Part shown: positions 8,471-18,058 of the stretch, piece after piece
Numbering within the stretch: position 1 is the stretch's first letter
Layout of the letters: each line of letters starts with the position of its first letter
NCBI GenBank assembly: GCA_015484555.1
Contig: WFMZ01000030.1
Location: 1-64,000, forward strand
DNA: 64,000 nucleotides
Direction: 5' to 3'
DNA from: Hydrogenovibrio sp.
Lineage (GTDB): Bacteria; Pseudomonadota; Gammaproteobacteria; Thiomicrospirales; Thiomicrospiraceae
Position numbers and translations under genes: made by a program
The notes under the pieces: model-generated
What the model saw: the letters and a program-made list of their open reading frames with translations, nothing else
Databases searched by the model: none
What the model was told of the DNA's origin: nothing

Positions 8471-10735
8471 TTAAATTATTTCACGACTTTGAAGAAAGGC
8501 AAGTAAATCAACTTCACTCAATGGCCTTGCAATAAAGTAACCTTGCACTAAATCGCAGTTATATTCTTTAACAAGATCATACTGTTCTTGAACCTCGACC
8601 CCCTCTGCCACCACTTCTAAGTTAAGACCATGTCCCATATCAATAATAGAACGCGTTAAACTGGCATCCGTTGCATCGATTAACATATCAGAAATAAAGG
8701 AACGGTCTATCTTAAGCTCTGTTGCTGGTAAGCTGTGTAAATAGGTTAAAGATGAATAGCCCGTTCCAAAGTCATCCATCGAAATACCCACGCCTAAATT
8801 TCTAATTTTATCCAGTTGGTTTTTAGCTACATCAAATCCTGTTAAAACGGCTGTTTCGGTTAGCTCAACATTCAATTGACCCGCTTCAAATCCAGTTAGC
8901 TCTAACAAGGCTTTAATTTGTTGTGGAAATTCTTTTTCTAACAATATTTTAGCTGAAATATTAACTGACAAATGTAACTCTCGGCCAATTTTTTTTGACA
9001 CTCGGCTCACCATACTAACCGCTCTTTTCATCACAAAGTGGTCAATATTACTAACCTTTCCAGCCGCTTCTGCGATAGGAATAAATTCATCTGGCCCCAC
9101 AAACCCTAATGTAGCAGAGTTCCAACGCACCAATGCCTCAACACCAACAATTTCACCTGTTTTCACCCATTGTTGTGGTTGTAGCACCACAGATATTTCA
9201 TTATGCTGTAACGCCCATTCTAACGCATTTTCTATTTCTAAATGACGTGTCATTTTCGCTTTAATATCATCAGAATAAAAGACAAACTGTGATCGTCCAT
9301 TTTCTTTTGCTCGATACAAAGCAATATCTGAACAGCCTAATAAAGATGCTGCGGTATGACCATTTCGTGGATAACGTGAAACCCCGATACTCGTACAAAC
9401 GCTTAGCGACTTATTACCCAGTATAATCGGCCGACACACCTCTTTAATAACGGTTTTAATAAAGTTAATTAAGTTTTTTTCTGTACCATAAAACTCTTTC
9501 AACATAATGAATTCATCGCCCCCCTGCCTCGCAACGACCTCTCCATTTTTTACAAGTTTTAACAGTCTTTTACCTAATTCTTGCAGCACTTGGTCGCCCA
9601 CTTCATGACCAAAATTATCATTTATTTTTTTAAAGTAATCCAAGTCTAAAAACAAAATAAAAAATCGTTTCTCACGCAGAGTATCGGCAAGAATAATCTC
9701 ATTTACATTATTTTTAAAATAAAATCGATTATATAGATTTGTTAAACTATCATGATTAACATGTTTATAAAGGCTTTTTTCATAGCGTAATCGACTTGTA
9801 CGCATTTGCCTTAACAAATAAATCACCATTAAAGTAACAACAAAAACCAAAATAAATACTAAATAAATGCGTTCTATAAAATTAATCATTAGCCGGGAAA
9901 GCGGTTCAAGAACGACAGAGGTCAATCCATAATGCTTCTCTTTAATATAGTGCGCTATTTGCCAAATTCCTTGATACTTAAAGTAAAAAATTCCGGACTC
10001 TGCTTTATGACTTTTAAGATTTAAAAGTAATTCTGAAGGAACTTTCGAACCATACATTTCCTTATCTGTCTTTTTAGACGGGAGAATTAGTAGAGGATAA
10101 CCACTTTCATGAATGACCATTAATGTTTGCCAAGGTTGAAACTTTATTTGGGGTCCAACAATTTTATTATTCTTTAGCTTCATACCTGCTGACATAATTG
10201 CCGTTTCAAGCACGCCATCAACCACACTTTCTACCTTCACTCTTAGCGGCAGTACCCAGGTTTTAAAGCCCGTAAAATAATAAGGGCGCCCTAACTCCAT
10301 ATGATTAGAGGCTAAAGCTTTTAAAAAGTCTTTAGCTGTTGTAAGGTTGGTTCTAATATTGGGTAATTTAATATCTGTTTTGACATTCGATATAAGTGCT
10401 ATTTCCCCATTTTCCTTAATTAAGGCATATCCCAACATAGTGTTATCTGTATCGGAAACTGAGTCCAAAAGCAATCTACCCTGTTCAGGGTGTTTAAGTG
10501 CGCCCTTTGCGAGCAAAGCCTCCCCCAATAATTTTAAAGATATATCAGCACTGACAATAGAATGTTCAGTTAATGCTTGAGAGGTTTCATTTAGAAAGGT
10601 TAATTGTTTTTTTTCTGCTTCAACGGTTGCCTTGAATGAAAGTAAACTATACAAGATCAAAGCCAAAACGATACTCACCGACATGGAAATATACAGTTGT
10701 TTGACGGTTAGTTGGTAACGCCTATCTATCTTCAA
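8471..10735 (-). CDS. Membrane GGDEF-EAL cyclic-di-GMP enzyme
   Basis: A 754-residue protein with an N-terminal transmembrane helix (about 13-33), a periplasmic region, a second helix (about 288-311), a GGDEF domain (about 325-485) and an EAL domain (about 500-750). The synthase motif ARQGGDEF is intact. The phosphodiesterase motifs EALVRW, NVELTET, DDFGTGYSSL, KIDRSF and AEGVE are also intact, so both activities are possible. The product-inhibition RxxD site is replaced by KNGE. The periplasmic part may bind a ligand; none can be named. Confidence 0.88.
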   Translation of the reverse strand: MKIDRRYQLTVKQLYISMSVSIVLALILYSLLSFKATVEAEKKQLTFLNETSQALTEHSIVSADISLKLLGEALLAKGALKHPEQGRLLLDSVSDTDNTMLGYALIKENGEIALISNVKTDIKLPNIRTNLTTAKDFLKALASNHMELGRPYYFTGFKTWVLPLRVKVESVVDGVLETAIMSAGMKLKNNKIVGPQIKFQPWQTLMVIHESGYPLLILPSKKTDKEMYGSKVPSELLLNLKSHKAESGIFYFKYQGIWQIAHYIKEKHYGLTSVVLEPLSRLMINFIERIYLVFILVFVVTLMVIYLLRQMRTSRLRYEKSLYKHVNHDSLTNLYNRFYFKNNVNEIILADTLREKRFFILFLDLDYFKKINDNFGHEVGDQVLQELGKRLLKLVKNGEVVARQGGDEFIMLKEFYGTEKNLINFIKTVIKEVCRPIILGNKSLSVCTSIGVSRYPRNGHTAASLLGCSDIALYRAKENGRSQFVFYSDDIKAKMTRHLEIENALEWALQHNEISVVLQPQQWVKTGEIVGVEALVRWNSATLGFVGPDEFIPIAEAAGKVSNIDHFVMKRAVSMVSRVSKKIGRELHLSVNISAKILLEKEFPQQIKALLELTGFEAGQLNVELTETAVLTGFDVAKNQLDKIRNLGVGISMDDFGTGYSSLTYLHSLPATELKIDRSFISDMLIDATDASLTRSIIDMGHGLNLEVVAEGVEVQEQYDLVKEYNCDLVQGYFIARPLSEVDLLAFLQSREII

Positions 10736-11082
10736 ACTAGCTCCTGAGACGATAAATTAGTAAATTAGACAAGAATACTATCATTTCTAACAACCTCTCG
10801 ATTGTTTATTCTATTTAAAAAAATGCTCCCCTTATTAAAAATAGTAATGCGCTTTTAAAGATAACCGCTTATCTGTTTTATCAATTTAATACAAAGTGTT
10901 TTCAGTTCCCACATTGGCTAACCAGCGTACTATTAACTCTACCTTCCAATTTTTGCCTAGTCAATGTGGAGCTTCTAACAGCCAAAGCTGATTGACTTAT
11001 CATCTAATCATTTTGAAAAGTAGAGAATACATACCCGATTATTTTCATCCCGTCTATTCCAATAAAAACTCCAAAACTTGGT
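10736..11082. other. Gene-free stretch
   Basis: No convincing reading frame or RNA gene is seen. It holds a small hairpin (AGATAA-CCGC-TTATCT, 10858-10873) and a widely spaced inverted pair CCACATTG / CAATGTGG about 50 bp apart. The promoter of the GGDEF-EAL gene should lie at its left end, but no clear -35/-10 pair stands out. Confidence 0.4.
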
Positions 11083-11271
11083 TTATGTCATATTATTTGA
11101 ATTCGTCACAAAAATAGACAGTCCATAAAACCCCACCACCGCCATCAAAAAAATAGCCGCCCAACTAACAAACAGGATAGCTAAATGAACAGGACGATTT
11201 AACATTTTCAAAATTATCCAGCTAATAACCGACAGAATGGTTACAAAAATTATAACCCTAAAAACCATCAT
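11083..11271 (-). CDS. Small two-helix membrane protein, unknown function
   Basis: A 62-residue frame, MMVFRVIIFVTILSVISWII followed by a basic turn (KMLNRPVH) and a second hydrophobic helix. An AAGGGGG Shine-Dalgarno-like sequence lies 8 bases before this ATG, which favours it over a GTG two codons upstream. I do not recognise the family. It stands alone between the GGDEF-EAL gene and the cytochrome gene. Confidence 0.5.
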   Translation of the reverse strand: MMVFRVIIFVTILSVISWIILKMLNRPVHLAILFVSWAAIFLMAVVGFYGLSIFVTNSNNMT

Positions 11272-11472
11272 TAACACGACCCCCTTTTAATAAATCGATC
11301 TAAAATACTACCGAATATTTTATAATGTAACAAGTATTTATCCCTAACTAGAACATTGATATACAAGTTGTGCTCATGCCAAACAAATAAGGAGAAATTC
11401 AAAACCAAATAACGCCTTTTATTATTTATCCATAATTTCAGGTTGTTTTAAGGGTTTCGTCAGTTTTTTACC

Positions 11473-11501
11473 TTGACTACAAATGGCATTTAAGCTGTAA
11501 T
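11473..11501 (+). promoter_or_regulatory. Sigma70-type promoter of the cytochrome c gene
   Basis: TTGACT (11473-11478) and TGTAAT (11496-11501) are separated by exactly 17 bp, 55 bases before the start codon. AGGAGA serves as ribosome binding site. Confidence 0.6.
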
Positions 11502-11555
11502 GGCTCCCAAGGGGAAACTCTAAATTATTTTGTTAGTGCTTAGGAGAGTACAATT

Positions 11556-11867
11556 ATGAAAAAGCTACTTATTGCTTTAACTACAACGGGTGTTGTAATG
11601 TTTGGTTCAGCGGTTCAAGCCGCTGGTAACGCAACTGCAGGTCAAGCGACTTATTCATCTTCATGTATCGGTTGTCACGGTGCCGCTGCTGAAGGTGGAG
11701 TAGGACCTAAATTAGCAGGCTTATCTGATAAAGATATTATTGCTAAACTTCACGATTATAAGAGTGGAAAGCAAATGGGTCCTATGACTTCTTTGATGGC
11801 TCCTATGGCTCAAGGTCTATCTAATTCTGATATTGATAATATTGCAGCCTACGTTTCTACCCTATAA
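11556..11867 (+). CDS. Small periplasmic class I cytochrome c
   Basis: A 103-residue protein with a signal peptide (1-22, cut after VQA), one haem-attachment CIGCH (about 37-41) and a Met-rich region MTSLMAPMAQGL that supplies the distal Met ligand. The mature size of about 80 residues fits the cytochrome c5/c553-like electron shuttles. In a sulfur oxidiser it could carry electrons from periplasmic dehydrogenases to an oxidase; the partner is not shown here. It is a single-gene unit with its own promoter and terminator, suggesting strong independent expression. Confidence 0.88.
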   Translation: MKKLLIALTTTGVVMFGSAVQAAGNATAGQATYSSSCIGCHGAAAEGGVGPKLAGLSDKDIIAKLHDYKSGKQMGPMTSLMAPMAQGLSNSDIDNIAAYVSTL

Positions 11868-11895
11868 TTTAAAAATTAGACGGGTTATTATAAGA

Positions 11896-11917
11896 AACCG
11901 CTTTTAAGCGGTTTTTT
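11896..11917 (+). terminator. Rho-independent terminator after the cytochrome c gene
   Basis: AAACCGCTT, a two-base loop and AAGCGGTTT are followed by a T-run, 28 bases past the stop codon. Confidence 0.85.
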
Positions 11918-11962
11918 TATCTAAAATAAAGACTCTCTCAAAGACAACAGTAGGAGTGCTCT

Positions 11963-12412
11963 ATGAACCTTAGCTTCTTACAACAAGTTTATGCTGCTAT
12001 ATTGGTAATATTACAATTTTCAAGTATTGGTTATCTTCTATATAAAGAACCTATTTTTACTTCTGGTAGTTTTTTAGCTCTACAAGTGATTGCGCTAGTC
12101 TTAGCTTCGGCAGGAGTTTTTAGCCTTGAACCTGGCAAGTTTAACATTCGCCCCATTCCTAAAGAAGGGACAAAACTCCATACTCATGGCGCTTATCGTT
12201 TTATTCGCCATCCAATGTATGCTGCTATACTGCTATTTTTTGCACCTATTACCGTGTTAACGCTTCACCCACTAGTTTGGGGAGCCTATGCTATTTTAGC
12301 AGCGACTCTTTTAGCTAAATTACACTTTGAAGAAACACTACTAACTGACAAATTCCCTGAATATACCAGCTATCAAAAAAACAGTAAAAAACTCATCCCC
12401 TTTATCTACTAA
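11963..12412 (+). CDS. ICMT/PEMT-like membrane methyltransferase
   Basis: A 149-residue membrane protein with about four hydrophobic segments. The motif GAYRFIRHPMYAA (about 76-88) followed by FEETLL near 125 is the S-adenosylmethionine-binding signature of the isoprenylcysteine carboxyl methyltransferase / phospholipid methyltransferase superfamily. The bacterial substrate is unknown. AGGAG precedes the ATG at good distance. trpS follows after 60 bases. Confidence 0.7.
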   Translation: MNLSFLQQVYAAILVILQFSSIGYLLYKEPIFTSGSFLALQVIALVLASAGVFSLEPGKFNIRPIPKEGTKLHTHGAYRFIRHPMYAAILLFFAPITVLTLHPLVWGAYAILAATLLAKLHFEETLLTDKFPEYTSYQKNSKKLIPFIY

Positions 12413-12472
12413 AACACTTTGAAAAGTGCGAAAATACCCTGCCTAATTGACAAATAACTTAAAGAGAATAGC

Positions 12473-13477
12473 ATGAGCAAAGCAACCCTACTCAGTGGCA
12501 TACAGCCTTCTGGCGATTTAATGATTGGTAACTACATTGGTTCTATCAAAAACTGGGTAAACATGCAGAATGACTACAACTGTCTATTCTCTTTAGTAAA
12601 TATGCACGCCATTACCGTGGAGCAAAAACCTGAAGACCTACTTAAACGCAGTTTAGACTTTGTTGCACTTTACCTGGCTAGCGGAGTTGACCCTGATAAA
12701 AGTACCGTTTTTATTCAATCTCATGTACCAGAACATTCAGAACTGGCTTGGATTTTAAACTGTTCAACCTATATGGGTGAATTGAACCGCATGACTCAGT
12801 TTAAAGATAAGTCCGCCAAGCATTCACAAAACATTAACGTCGGACTTTTTGACTATCCTGTTTTAATGGCAGCTGATATTTTACTATACCAAACAGAAAT
12901 GGTGCCCGTTGGCGCGGACCAAAAGCAGCATTTAGAACTTACACGAGATATTGCCACCCGCTTTAATAACCGTTTCGATAAAGAAATATTTAAAGTTCCT
13001 GAACCCTTTATTGCGCCAACTACCGGTGGCGGACGCATTATGAGCTTGCAGGACCCTTTGTCTAAAATGTCAAAATCTGACACCAATACCAATAACTTTA
13101 TTGGTCTGCTCGATGACCCTAAGAAAATTTTAAAGAAGTTTAAAAAGGCGACGACAGACTCTGGTGCTGACATTATTTATGACTTAGAAAACAAGCCTGG
13201 CGTCTCTAACCTGTTGACTATCTATTCAGTCATTAGTGGACAAAGTATCCCTGATGTTGAAAAGCATTTTGAGGGTAAAATGTACGGTCACTTAAAAGTA
13301 GAACTAGGGGAACTGGTTGCCGACTACCTAAGCCCTATGCAGAATGAGTTTTACCGTATTCGTGAAGATGAAGCTGAATTGAAAGCTATTTTGGCACAAG
13401 GTGCTAAACAAGCCCGTGGCCAAGCGCAAGAAACCTTACAAAAGGTACATGAAGCTATTGGTTTTGTTTTACCTTAA
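12473..13477 (+). CDS. trpS: Tryptophanyl-tRNA synthetase
   Basis: A 334-residue class I synthetase that charges tRNA-Trp. It has [17 protein letters not shown] near the N-terminus, where GNYIG corresponds to the HIGH box, the [17 protein letters not shown] block, and KMSKS at about 198-202. Length fits the bacterial enzyme. A strong terminator follows. Confidence 0.97.
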   Translation: MSKATLLSGIQPSGDLMIGNYIGSIKNWVNMQNDYNCLFSLVNMHAITVEQKPEDLLKRSLDFVALYLASGVDPDKSTVFIQSHVPEHSELAWILNCSTYMGELNRMTQFKDKSAKHSQNINVGLFDYPVLMAADILLYQTEMVPVGADQKQHLELTRDIATRFNNRFDKEIFKVPEPFIAPTTGGGRIMSLQDPLSKMSKSDTNTNNFIGLLDDPKKILKKFKKATTDSGADIIYDLENKPGVSNLLTIYSVISGQSIPDVEKHFEGKMYGHLKVELGELVADYLSPMQNEFYRIREDEAELKAILAQGAKQARGQAQETLQKVHEAIGFVLP

Positions 13478-13518
13478 ACCTTATTGTTAGCACTTAGCAC
13501 CAACAATAATCATCCCAT

Positions 13519-13556
13519 AAAAAGCCCCGGTTGAATTACTTCAACCGGGGCTTTTT
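13519..13556. terminator. Bidirectional terminator between trpS and the SulP gene
   Basis: A stem AAAGCCCCGGTTGA / TCAACCGGGGCTTT with a six-base loop is flanked by A's on one side and T's on the other, serving two convergent genes. Confidence 0.9.
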
Positions 13557-13609
13557 ATTGTATTGAATTCAGGTTTTGCTCAATTAAGTTTACCTGAACT
13601 TAATTGAAC

Positions 13610-15187
13610 TTATTTTCCGATAGAAACATGATAGTGTGGATCTTCAGATACATTCACTTCCACCAAGTCTTTAGCGTCTTTTAACAAAGCCTGACACTCT
13701 GTGCTTAAATGCTTCAGTACAATCTTTTTATTTTCTGATTTATATTTTTTCGTTAAGTTATCAATAGCCTCAACACCGGTATGGTCGTAAACACGGGAGT
13801 GTTGGAAATCGATAATGACACAACTAGGATCAGATACCACATCAAAATTTTCCATAAAGTTTTGAGCAGAAGCAAAGAACAAAGGACCATTTACCTTATA
13901 GGTTTTGACCACTTTCCCTTCAACTTCTTCAATAGACGTTTCTAATATAATTTTCTGTGCATGCTGCCAAGCAAAGACTAAGGCAGCCACAATAATACCC
14001 GCAATCACGGCTATGGCTAAATCAAAGATAACCGTTAAAGCAGTTACCAATAACATCACAAAAGCATCTGCCTTGCTCATGCCACGCATGATATTCCAGC
14101 TAGACCAATTAAAGGTAGCAATGACCACAAAGAACATCAGCCCCACTAAAGCTCCGATAGGTACCATTTCAATCCACGATGAAGCTATTAATACAATTAT
14201 CAGTAAACCTGTTGCTGCGGTAATACCCGACAAGCGCCCAGAACCACCCGAGTTAACGTTAATCATAGACTGACCAATTAAAGCACAACCACCCATCGTA
14301 CCAAAAGCACCAGCGGTACAGTTTGCCGCGCCTAGTGCGATACATTCTTTATTGCCTTCACCACGTGTTTGGGTAATATCATCAATTAGGGTCATGGTTA
14401 ACAAAGATTCTACCGAACCAATAATGGTTAAAATAATGGCGTAAGGCAAGATAACCCATAAGGTTTCCCAACTAAAGAAGTTAGCAGGTAAGCTAGTTAA
14501 CCAGCTTAAGCCTTGGAACCCACCTTCAATACCATCACCATAAACTAATGATTCTAATGTGCCTGAAACAGATGCTTTATCGCCCACAGTAACCGCATTG
14601 ACATCAAAGAAAATAACCGCTAAGGTGACCAATACAATCGCTGCTAAAGCTGAAGGAACTGCCTTAGTGATATAAGGCAATAAGTAAATAATCGCCATGG
14701 TCGCGACAATAATCATCACCATCATGGTTAAGGCATCGCCCGTTAACCAAGCACCACTCACATCTTTAAACTGGGTGAACTGGGCGACCAAAATAATTAA
14801 AGCCAACCCATTCACAAACCCAAGCATAACCGAGCTAGGTACCATGCGGATGAAGCGCCCCCATTTCAACAGGCCAATACCAATTTGCATCAAGCCCATT
14901 AAGATAACCGCTGCAAAAAGAAAGACAGCGCCTTGTTCCATCACAAGGTGCATCATTACCACGGCCAAAGAACCGGCTGCGGCAGAGATCATCCCTGGAC
15001 GCCCCCCAAAAATAGAGGTAATAAAACCCACTATAATAGCGGCATACAAGCCGACCAAAGGGTGAACACCTGCTACAAAAGCAAAAGCGACCGCTTCTGG
15101 TACCAATGCAAGTGAAACTGTGATACCTGACAAGGTATCCCCTTTGTATTTACCCCAATCAAATCTTGACTGTGCCGTATTGCTCAT
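13610..15187 (-). CDS. SulP-family anion transporter with STAS domain
   Basis: A 525-residue protein with a SulP core (about 10-425, roughly ten to twelve hydrophobic segments, signature SLALVPEAVAFAFVAGVHPLVGLYAA) and a C-terminal STAS domain (about 430-520, VIIDFQHSRVYDHTGVEAI). The family exchanges sulfate, bicarbonate or other anions. In sulfur-oxidising autotrophs related SulP proteins have been proposed as dissolved inorganic carbon transporters, and an alpha-carbonic anhydrase lies a few genes away, but sulfate uptake cannot be excluded. A small membrane protein gene diverges from it. Confidence 0.88.
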   Translation of the reverse strand: MSNTAQSRFDWGKYKGDTLSGITVSLALVPEAVAFAFVAGVHPLVGLYAAIIVGFITSIFGGRPGMISAAAGSLAVVMMHLVMEQGAVFLFAAVILMGLMQIGIGLLKWGRFIRMVPSSVMLGFVNGLALIILVAQFTQFKDVSGAWLTGDALTMMVMIIVATMAIIYLLPYITKAVPSALAAIVLVTLAVIFFDVNAVTVGDKASVSGTLESLVYGDGIEGGFQGLSWLTSLPANFFSWETLWVILPYAIILTIIGSVESLLTMTLIDDITQTRGEGNKECIALGAANCTAGAFGTMGGCALIGQSMINVNSGGSGRLSGITAATGLLIIVLIASSWIEMVPIGALVGLMFFVVIATFNWSSWNIMRGMSKADAFVMLLVTALTVIFDLAIAVIAGIIVAALVFAWQHAQKIILETSIEEVEGKVVKTYKVNGPLFFASAQNFMENFDVVSDPSCVIIDFQHSRVYDHTGVEAIDNLTKKYKSENKKIVLKHLSTECQALLKDAKDLVEVNVSEDPHYHVSIGK

Positions 15188-15309
15188 TCAACTTACCCTT
15201 ATTAAAGTCTTTATAATTGGCGCAAATTCTAACAGAAACAGCGTAAAATAATTGAATATTCAAAACCTTAGTCAAGCTAGGTATTTTAATTTTAAAAATG
15301 GAAGCAGAA

Positions 15310-15462
15310 ATGAGCAACATTCAATGGATAGGACTAGGCGCGGTTATTTTTTTACTGGGAACCCACTTTGGAGTACACCTTTATTTCAAACGTTTGAAAC
15401 GATTACAAAACGAACGTAAAGCAAAAAGATTAGCTGAAGAAGCAAAACCGGTTAAAGAATAA
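15310..15462 (+). CDS. Small single-helix membrane protein, unknown function
   Basis: A 50-residue frame: MSNIQWIGLGAVIFLLGTHF, a hydrophobic helix, then a basic cytoplasmic tail rich in K and R (YFKRLKRLQNERKAKRLAEE). GGAAG lies 5 bases before this ATG; an in-frame ATG four codons upstream lacks one. It is transcribed away from the SulP gene. I do not recognise the family; coding is supported by the ribosome binding site and amphipathic composition only. Confidence 0.5.
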   Translation: MSNIQWIGLGAVIFLLGTHFGVHLYFKRLKRLQNERKAKRLAEEAKPVKE

Positions 15463-15477
15463 GCCTACTTGAAAGTC

Positions 15478-15495
15478 AAAAATCGCCAGGGGTGG
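15478..15495 (+). repeat. Dispersed CCAGGGGTGG repeat, copy 2
   Basis: A perfect AAAAATCGCCAGGGGTGG starting 16 bases after the small membrane protein gene. A second block (TTTATGCCCTTCAAGGTAG, 15521-15539, then TTTTTAAGG) lies 26 bp on and is shared with the copy at 29706. The end of this block, GGTTGAAAAGCTT, is the reverse complement of the sequence preceding copy 3. Confidence 0.8.
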
Positions 15496-15592
15496 GTCTA
15501 CACAACAGACCAATCTTGGATTTATGCCCTTCAAGGTAGGTTTTTAAGGTTGAAAAGCTTTAAGTGCCAAGCAACCCATAACCTACTGCTCT

Positions 15593-15907
15593 CTAAGCGA
15601 TATAAGAACAACAATAGTCAGCAAGGGTATGTACTTTAATACCAAACTTTGAATTGGCTGGTACATCAAAACTACTACCTTCTGGAATAGCTTGCCATTC
15701 AGTGCTGCCAGGCAATAAAACTTCTACCTTACCGGCCATCATTTCCATGACTTCGGCTAATGCTGTTCCAAACTCATATTCACCTGGCATCATAATACCT
15801 AAAGTTTTCTTGGTGCCATCTGCAAATAACACGGTACGACTAGTAACCTTACCATCGAAATAGATGGAAGCAGCTTTTACAACAGTTACATTTTCAAAAT
15901 TTGACAT
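15593..15907 (-). CDS. ppnP: Pyrimidine/purine nucleoside phosphorylase
   Basis: A 104-residue single-domain cupin-like protein of the PpnP (DUF1255/YaiE) family, which cleaves several nucleosides with phosphate. Family landmarks are [36 protein letters not shown] and [13 protein letters not shown]. Length matches the family closely. AAAGGA precedes the start. It stands as a single gene between a repeat element and the DUF2721 gene. Confidence 0.9.
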   Translation of the reverse strand: MSNFENVTVVKAASIYFDGKVTSRTVLFADGTKKTLGIMMPGEYEFGTALAEVMEMMAGKVEVLLPGSTEWQAIPEGSSFDVPANSKFGIKVHTLADYCCSYIA

Positions 15908-15981
15908 ATTTTTCCTTTATTTTTTCAGCATTAAATGAAGATTATCAACGCAATTAAGCGCAAAATAAGTTAACGAGTACC

Positions 15982-16449
15982 TTAGTAAAGCCAACTCTTT
16001 TTCATATATTCATTAGATAAATATAGCTCTCGTAAAAAGCCTATTAAAGAGAATATAAAAGAGAACATGCCGGTGATGAACAGCCCGGCAATAATACCGG
16101 CACTATGAAACTCAAAAAAGGCACTTAGAAACATCACAATAATGACCAAGGCAACTAAAAACCCCGTTAGGGTACAAAATACAATGGCTAAATTCATATT
16201 GTGTGCACGTCTTTCTAAAAAACGGCGTTGCTTACGAACTTCGTCAACTCGAATGGAAACACCGTCTAATTTTTTAGACAACAATAAAGGCTTCAATCGC
16301 TCTACCTTGTCCACAATACGAGAAAGCCGGCTCGATAAAACAGCTAATACGCCTGCCATACCTGCCAATAAAAAAACGGGGGCAACAGATAGTTGAATTA
16401 AGTGAGAGACCGCATCCACATTTCCACTACTGGTAATCACCTCGACCAC
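15982..16449 (-). CDS. DUF2721-family membrane protein
   Basis: A 155-residue protein with three hydrophobic segments (about 15-35, 85-107 and 115-140) separated by a basic, Arg-rich region (RLSRIVDKVERL and EVRKQRRFLERRAHNMN). The pattern SVAPVFLLAGMAGVLAVLSSRLSRIVD is typical of DUF2721; function unknown. The start is a GTG immediately after the gloA stop codon, with another GTG three codons in, so it is probably translated by coupling to gloA. Confidence 0.75.
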   Translation of the reverse strand: MVEVITSSGNVDAVSHLIQLSVAPVFLLAGMAGVLAVLSSRLSRIVDKVERLKPLLLSKKLDGVSIRVDEVRKQRRFLERRAHNMNLAIVFCTLTGFLVALVIIVMFLSAFFEFHSAGIIAGLFITGMFSFIFSLIGFLRELYLSNEYMKKSWLY

Positions 16450-16857
16450 TTAAACTTGACCTGAAGTGCGCACATGCCCTTCGCCTATCAATTCTATTTC
16501 ATAACCATCAGGGTCTTTGGCGAAAGCGATAATAGTAGAACCCGCGTTCATTGGGCCAGCTTCACGAGTAATCTTTCCACCTGCCTCTCGAATTTTACTA
16601 GCGGCTTCATACACATCAGGCACTTCGATGGCGATATGCCCATAAGCATTGCCTAGATCGTATTCAGATTGCCCCCAGTTATAAGTCAATTCAAGCACGG
16701 TATTGCTTTCTTCATCGGCATAGCCTAAAAAAGCGAGCGTAAACTCCCCTTTCGGATAGTCCTTTTGGCGCAATAAGGTCATGCCTAAAACAGCCGTGTA
16801 AAACTGAATAGAAGCTTCTAGGTTACTGACTCGTAACATGGTGTGTAATAAGCGCAT
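16450..16857 (-). CDS. gloA: Lactoylglutathione lyase (glyoxalase I)
   Basis: A 135-residue enzyme that isomerises the methylglyoxal-glutathione hemithioacetal. Metal ligands expected in the family are visible: His5 (MRLLHTML), Glu in [11 protein letters not shown], His in YGHIAIEV and Glu in GYEIELI. The start at 16857 was chosen over an upstream in-frame codon because the family begins [10 protein letters not shown] and AAGAAGG precedes it. It follows aroC by 28 bases on the same strand. Confidence 0.93.
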   Translation of the reverse strand: MRLLHTMLRVSNLEASIQFYTAVLGMTLLRQKDYPKGEFTLAFLGYADEESNTVLELTYNWGQSEYDLGNAYGHIAIEVPDVYEAASKIREAGGKITREAGPMNAGSTIIAFAKDPDGYEIELIGEGHVRTSGQV

Positions 16858-16885
16858 TTTCTGCCTTCTTAAATAATAAAGGGGA

Positions 16886-17989
16886 TTAAGTGTTAGCTTG
16901 GTTAGCCAAGTCCATAATGGGTGCGACCACATCAGCATTTTGTGCACGGTTTCTCATAAAGTGATCCATTAATACTAAAGCAACCTTCGCTTCAGCAATA
17001 GGCGTAGCGCGAATACCTACGCAAGGGTCATGACGACCTTTGGTCACCATGTCAACTGCTTCGCCTTCGGTATTAATACTTTTACCTGGCGTCATAATAC
17101 TAGAGGTTGGCTTTAAGGCAATATGGACAACAATATCTTGCCCTGTTGAAATACCGCCTAAAATACCGCCTGAATGGTTAGATAAAAACCCTTCTGGCGC
17201 CATTTCATCTCTATGTTCTGTACCTAACTGCTCTGCGACCGAAAAACCATCTCCAATTTCAACGCCTTTCACAGCATTAATGCTCATCAAAGCATGAGCT
17301 AGCTCGGCATCTAAACGGTCAAAAACAGGTTCGCCTAATCCAACCGGTACGTTCTTAGCGACCACGGTAATTTTAGCGCCCACAGAATTTTTTTGCTTTA
17401 ACAGCTTATCCATATACTGACGTATTTCTTCTTTTTTAGCTTCGTCAGGGCAGAAATATTCATTATCGTTATCAAACGGCCAGGTTACATTTTCAACCTT
17501 AATCGGCCCAAGTTGTGATAAAAACCCTTTCACTTCTATCCCCAAACGTTCCTTTAAATATTTCTTAGCAATCGCTCCCGCGGCTACACGCATCGCCGTT
17601 TCACGTGCTGACGAACGTCCGCCCCCACGATAGTCACGCAAGCCATACTTTTGGGTATAGGTGTAATCTGCATGGGATGGGCGAAAGGTTTCGGCTACTT
17701 TAGAATAATCTTGCGAACGTTGGTCTGTGTTGTGAATTAACAACCCAATAGGCGTGCCGGTAGTTTTGCCTTCAAATACGCCTGATAAAATTTGCACGAT
17801 ATCGTCTTCACGGCGAGCAGTAGCATGCTTAGAAGTACCGGGTTTTCTACGGTCTAATTCAATTTGAATGTCTTCTTCACACAACATCATGCCAGGTGGG
17901 CAACCATCAATAATTGCGCCCAGTGCCACACCATGGCTTTCACCAAAAGTGGTCACTCGAAAATTTTGCCCTAATGTATTTCCTGACAT
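16886..17989 (-). CDS. aroC: Chorismate synthase
   Basis: A 367-residue FMN-dependent enzyme making chorismate from EPSP, the last step of the shikimate pathway. Signatures include [42 protein letters not shown] and [19 protein letters not shown]. Length is standard. It heads a probable aroC-gloA-DUF2721 unit and is divergent from the thioesterase gene, with face-to-face -10 boxes in the gap. Confidence 0.97.
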   Translation of the reverse strand: MSGNTLGQNFRVTTFGESHGVALGAIIDGCPPGMMLCEEDIQIELDRRKPGTSKHATARREDDIVQILSGVFEGKTTGTPIGLLIHNTDQRSQDYSKVAETFRPSHADYTYTQKYGLRDYRGGGRSSARETAMRVAAGAIAKKYLKERLGIEVKGFLSQLGPIKVENVTWPFDNDNEYFCPDEAKKEEIRQYMDKLLKQKNSVGAKITVVAKNVPVGLGEPVFDRLDAELAHALMSINAVKGVEIGDGFSVAEQLGTEHRDEMAPEGFLSNHSGGILGGISTGQDIVVHIALKPTSSIMTPGKSINTEGEAVDMVTKGRHDPCVGIRATPIAEAKVALVLMDHFMRNRAQNADVVAPIMDLANQANT

Positions 17990-18014
17990 AGTATTTCCTA
18001 AGATTAAAATTTAA

Positions 18015-18032
18015 TATAATAGCGCTATTATA
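18015..18032. promoter_or_regulatory. Palindromic divergent -10 region (aroC / thioesterase)
   Basis: An 18-bp perfect palindrome, TATAATAGCGCTATTATA, contains TATAAT on the + strand (18015-18020) and TATAAT on the minus strand (18027-18032). It lies about 26 bp from the aroC start and about 27 bp from the thioesterase start. -35 elements are weak on both sides. Confidence 0.55.
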
Positions 18033-18058
18033 CCCGATTGAAACCAACAGGAAACAGC

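Noticed and set aside
14697..15115. Long plus-strand frames opposite the SulP gene
   Set aside because: They are antisense to a clear membrane transporter and have low-complexity composition caused by its hydrophobic codons.
16858..16947. Thirty-residue upstream extension of glyoxalase I
   Set aside because: It overlaps the aroC C-terminus and removes the normal MRLLHTML start with its ribosome binding site.
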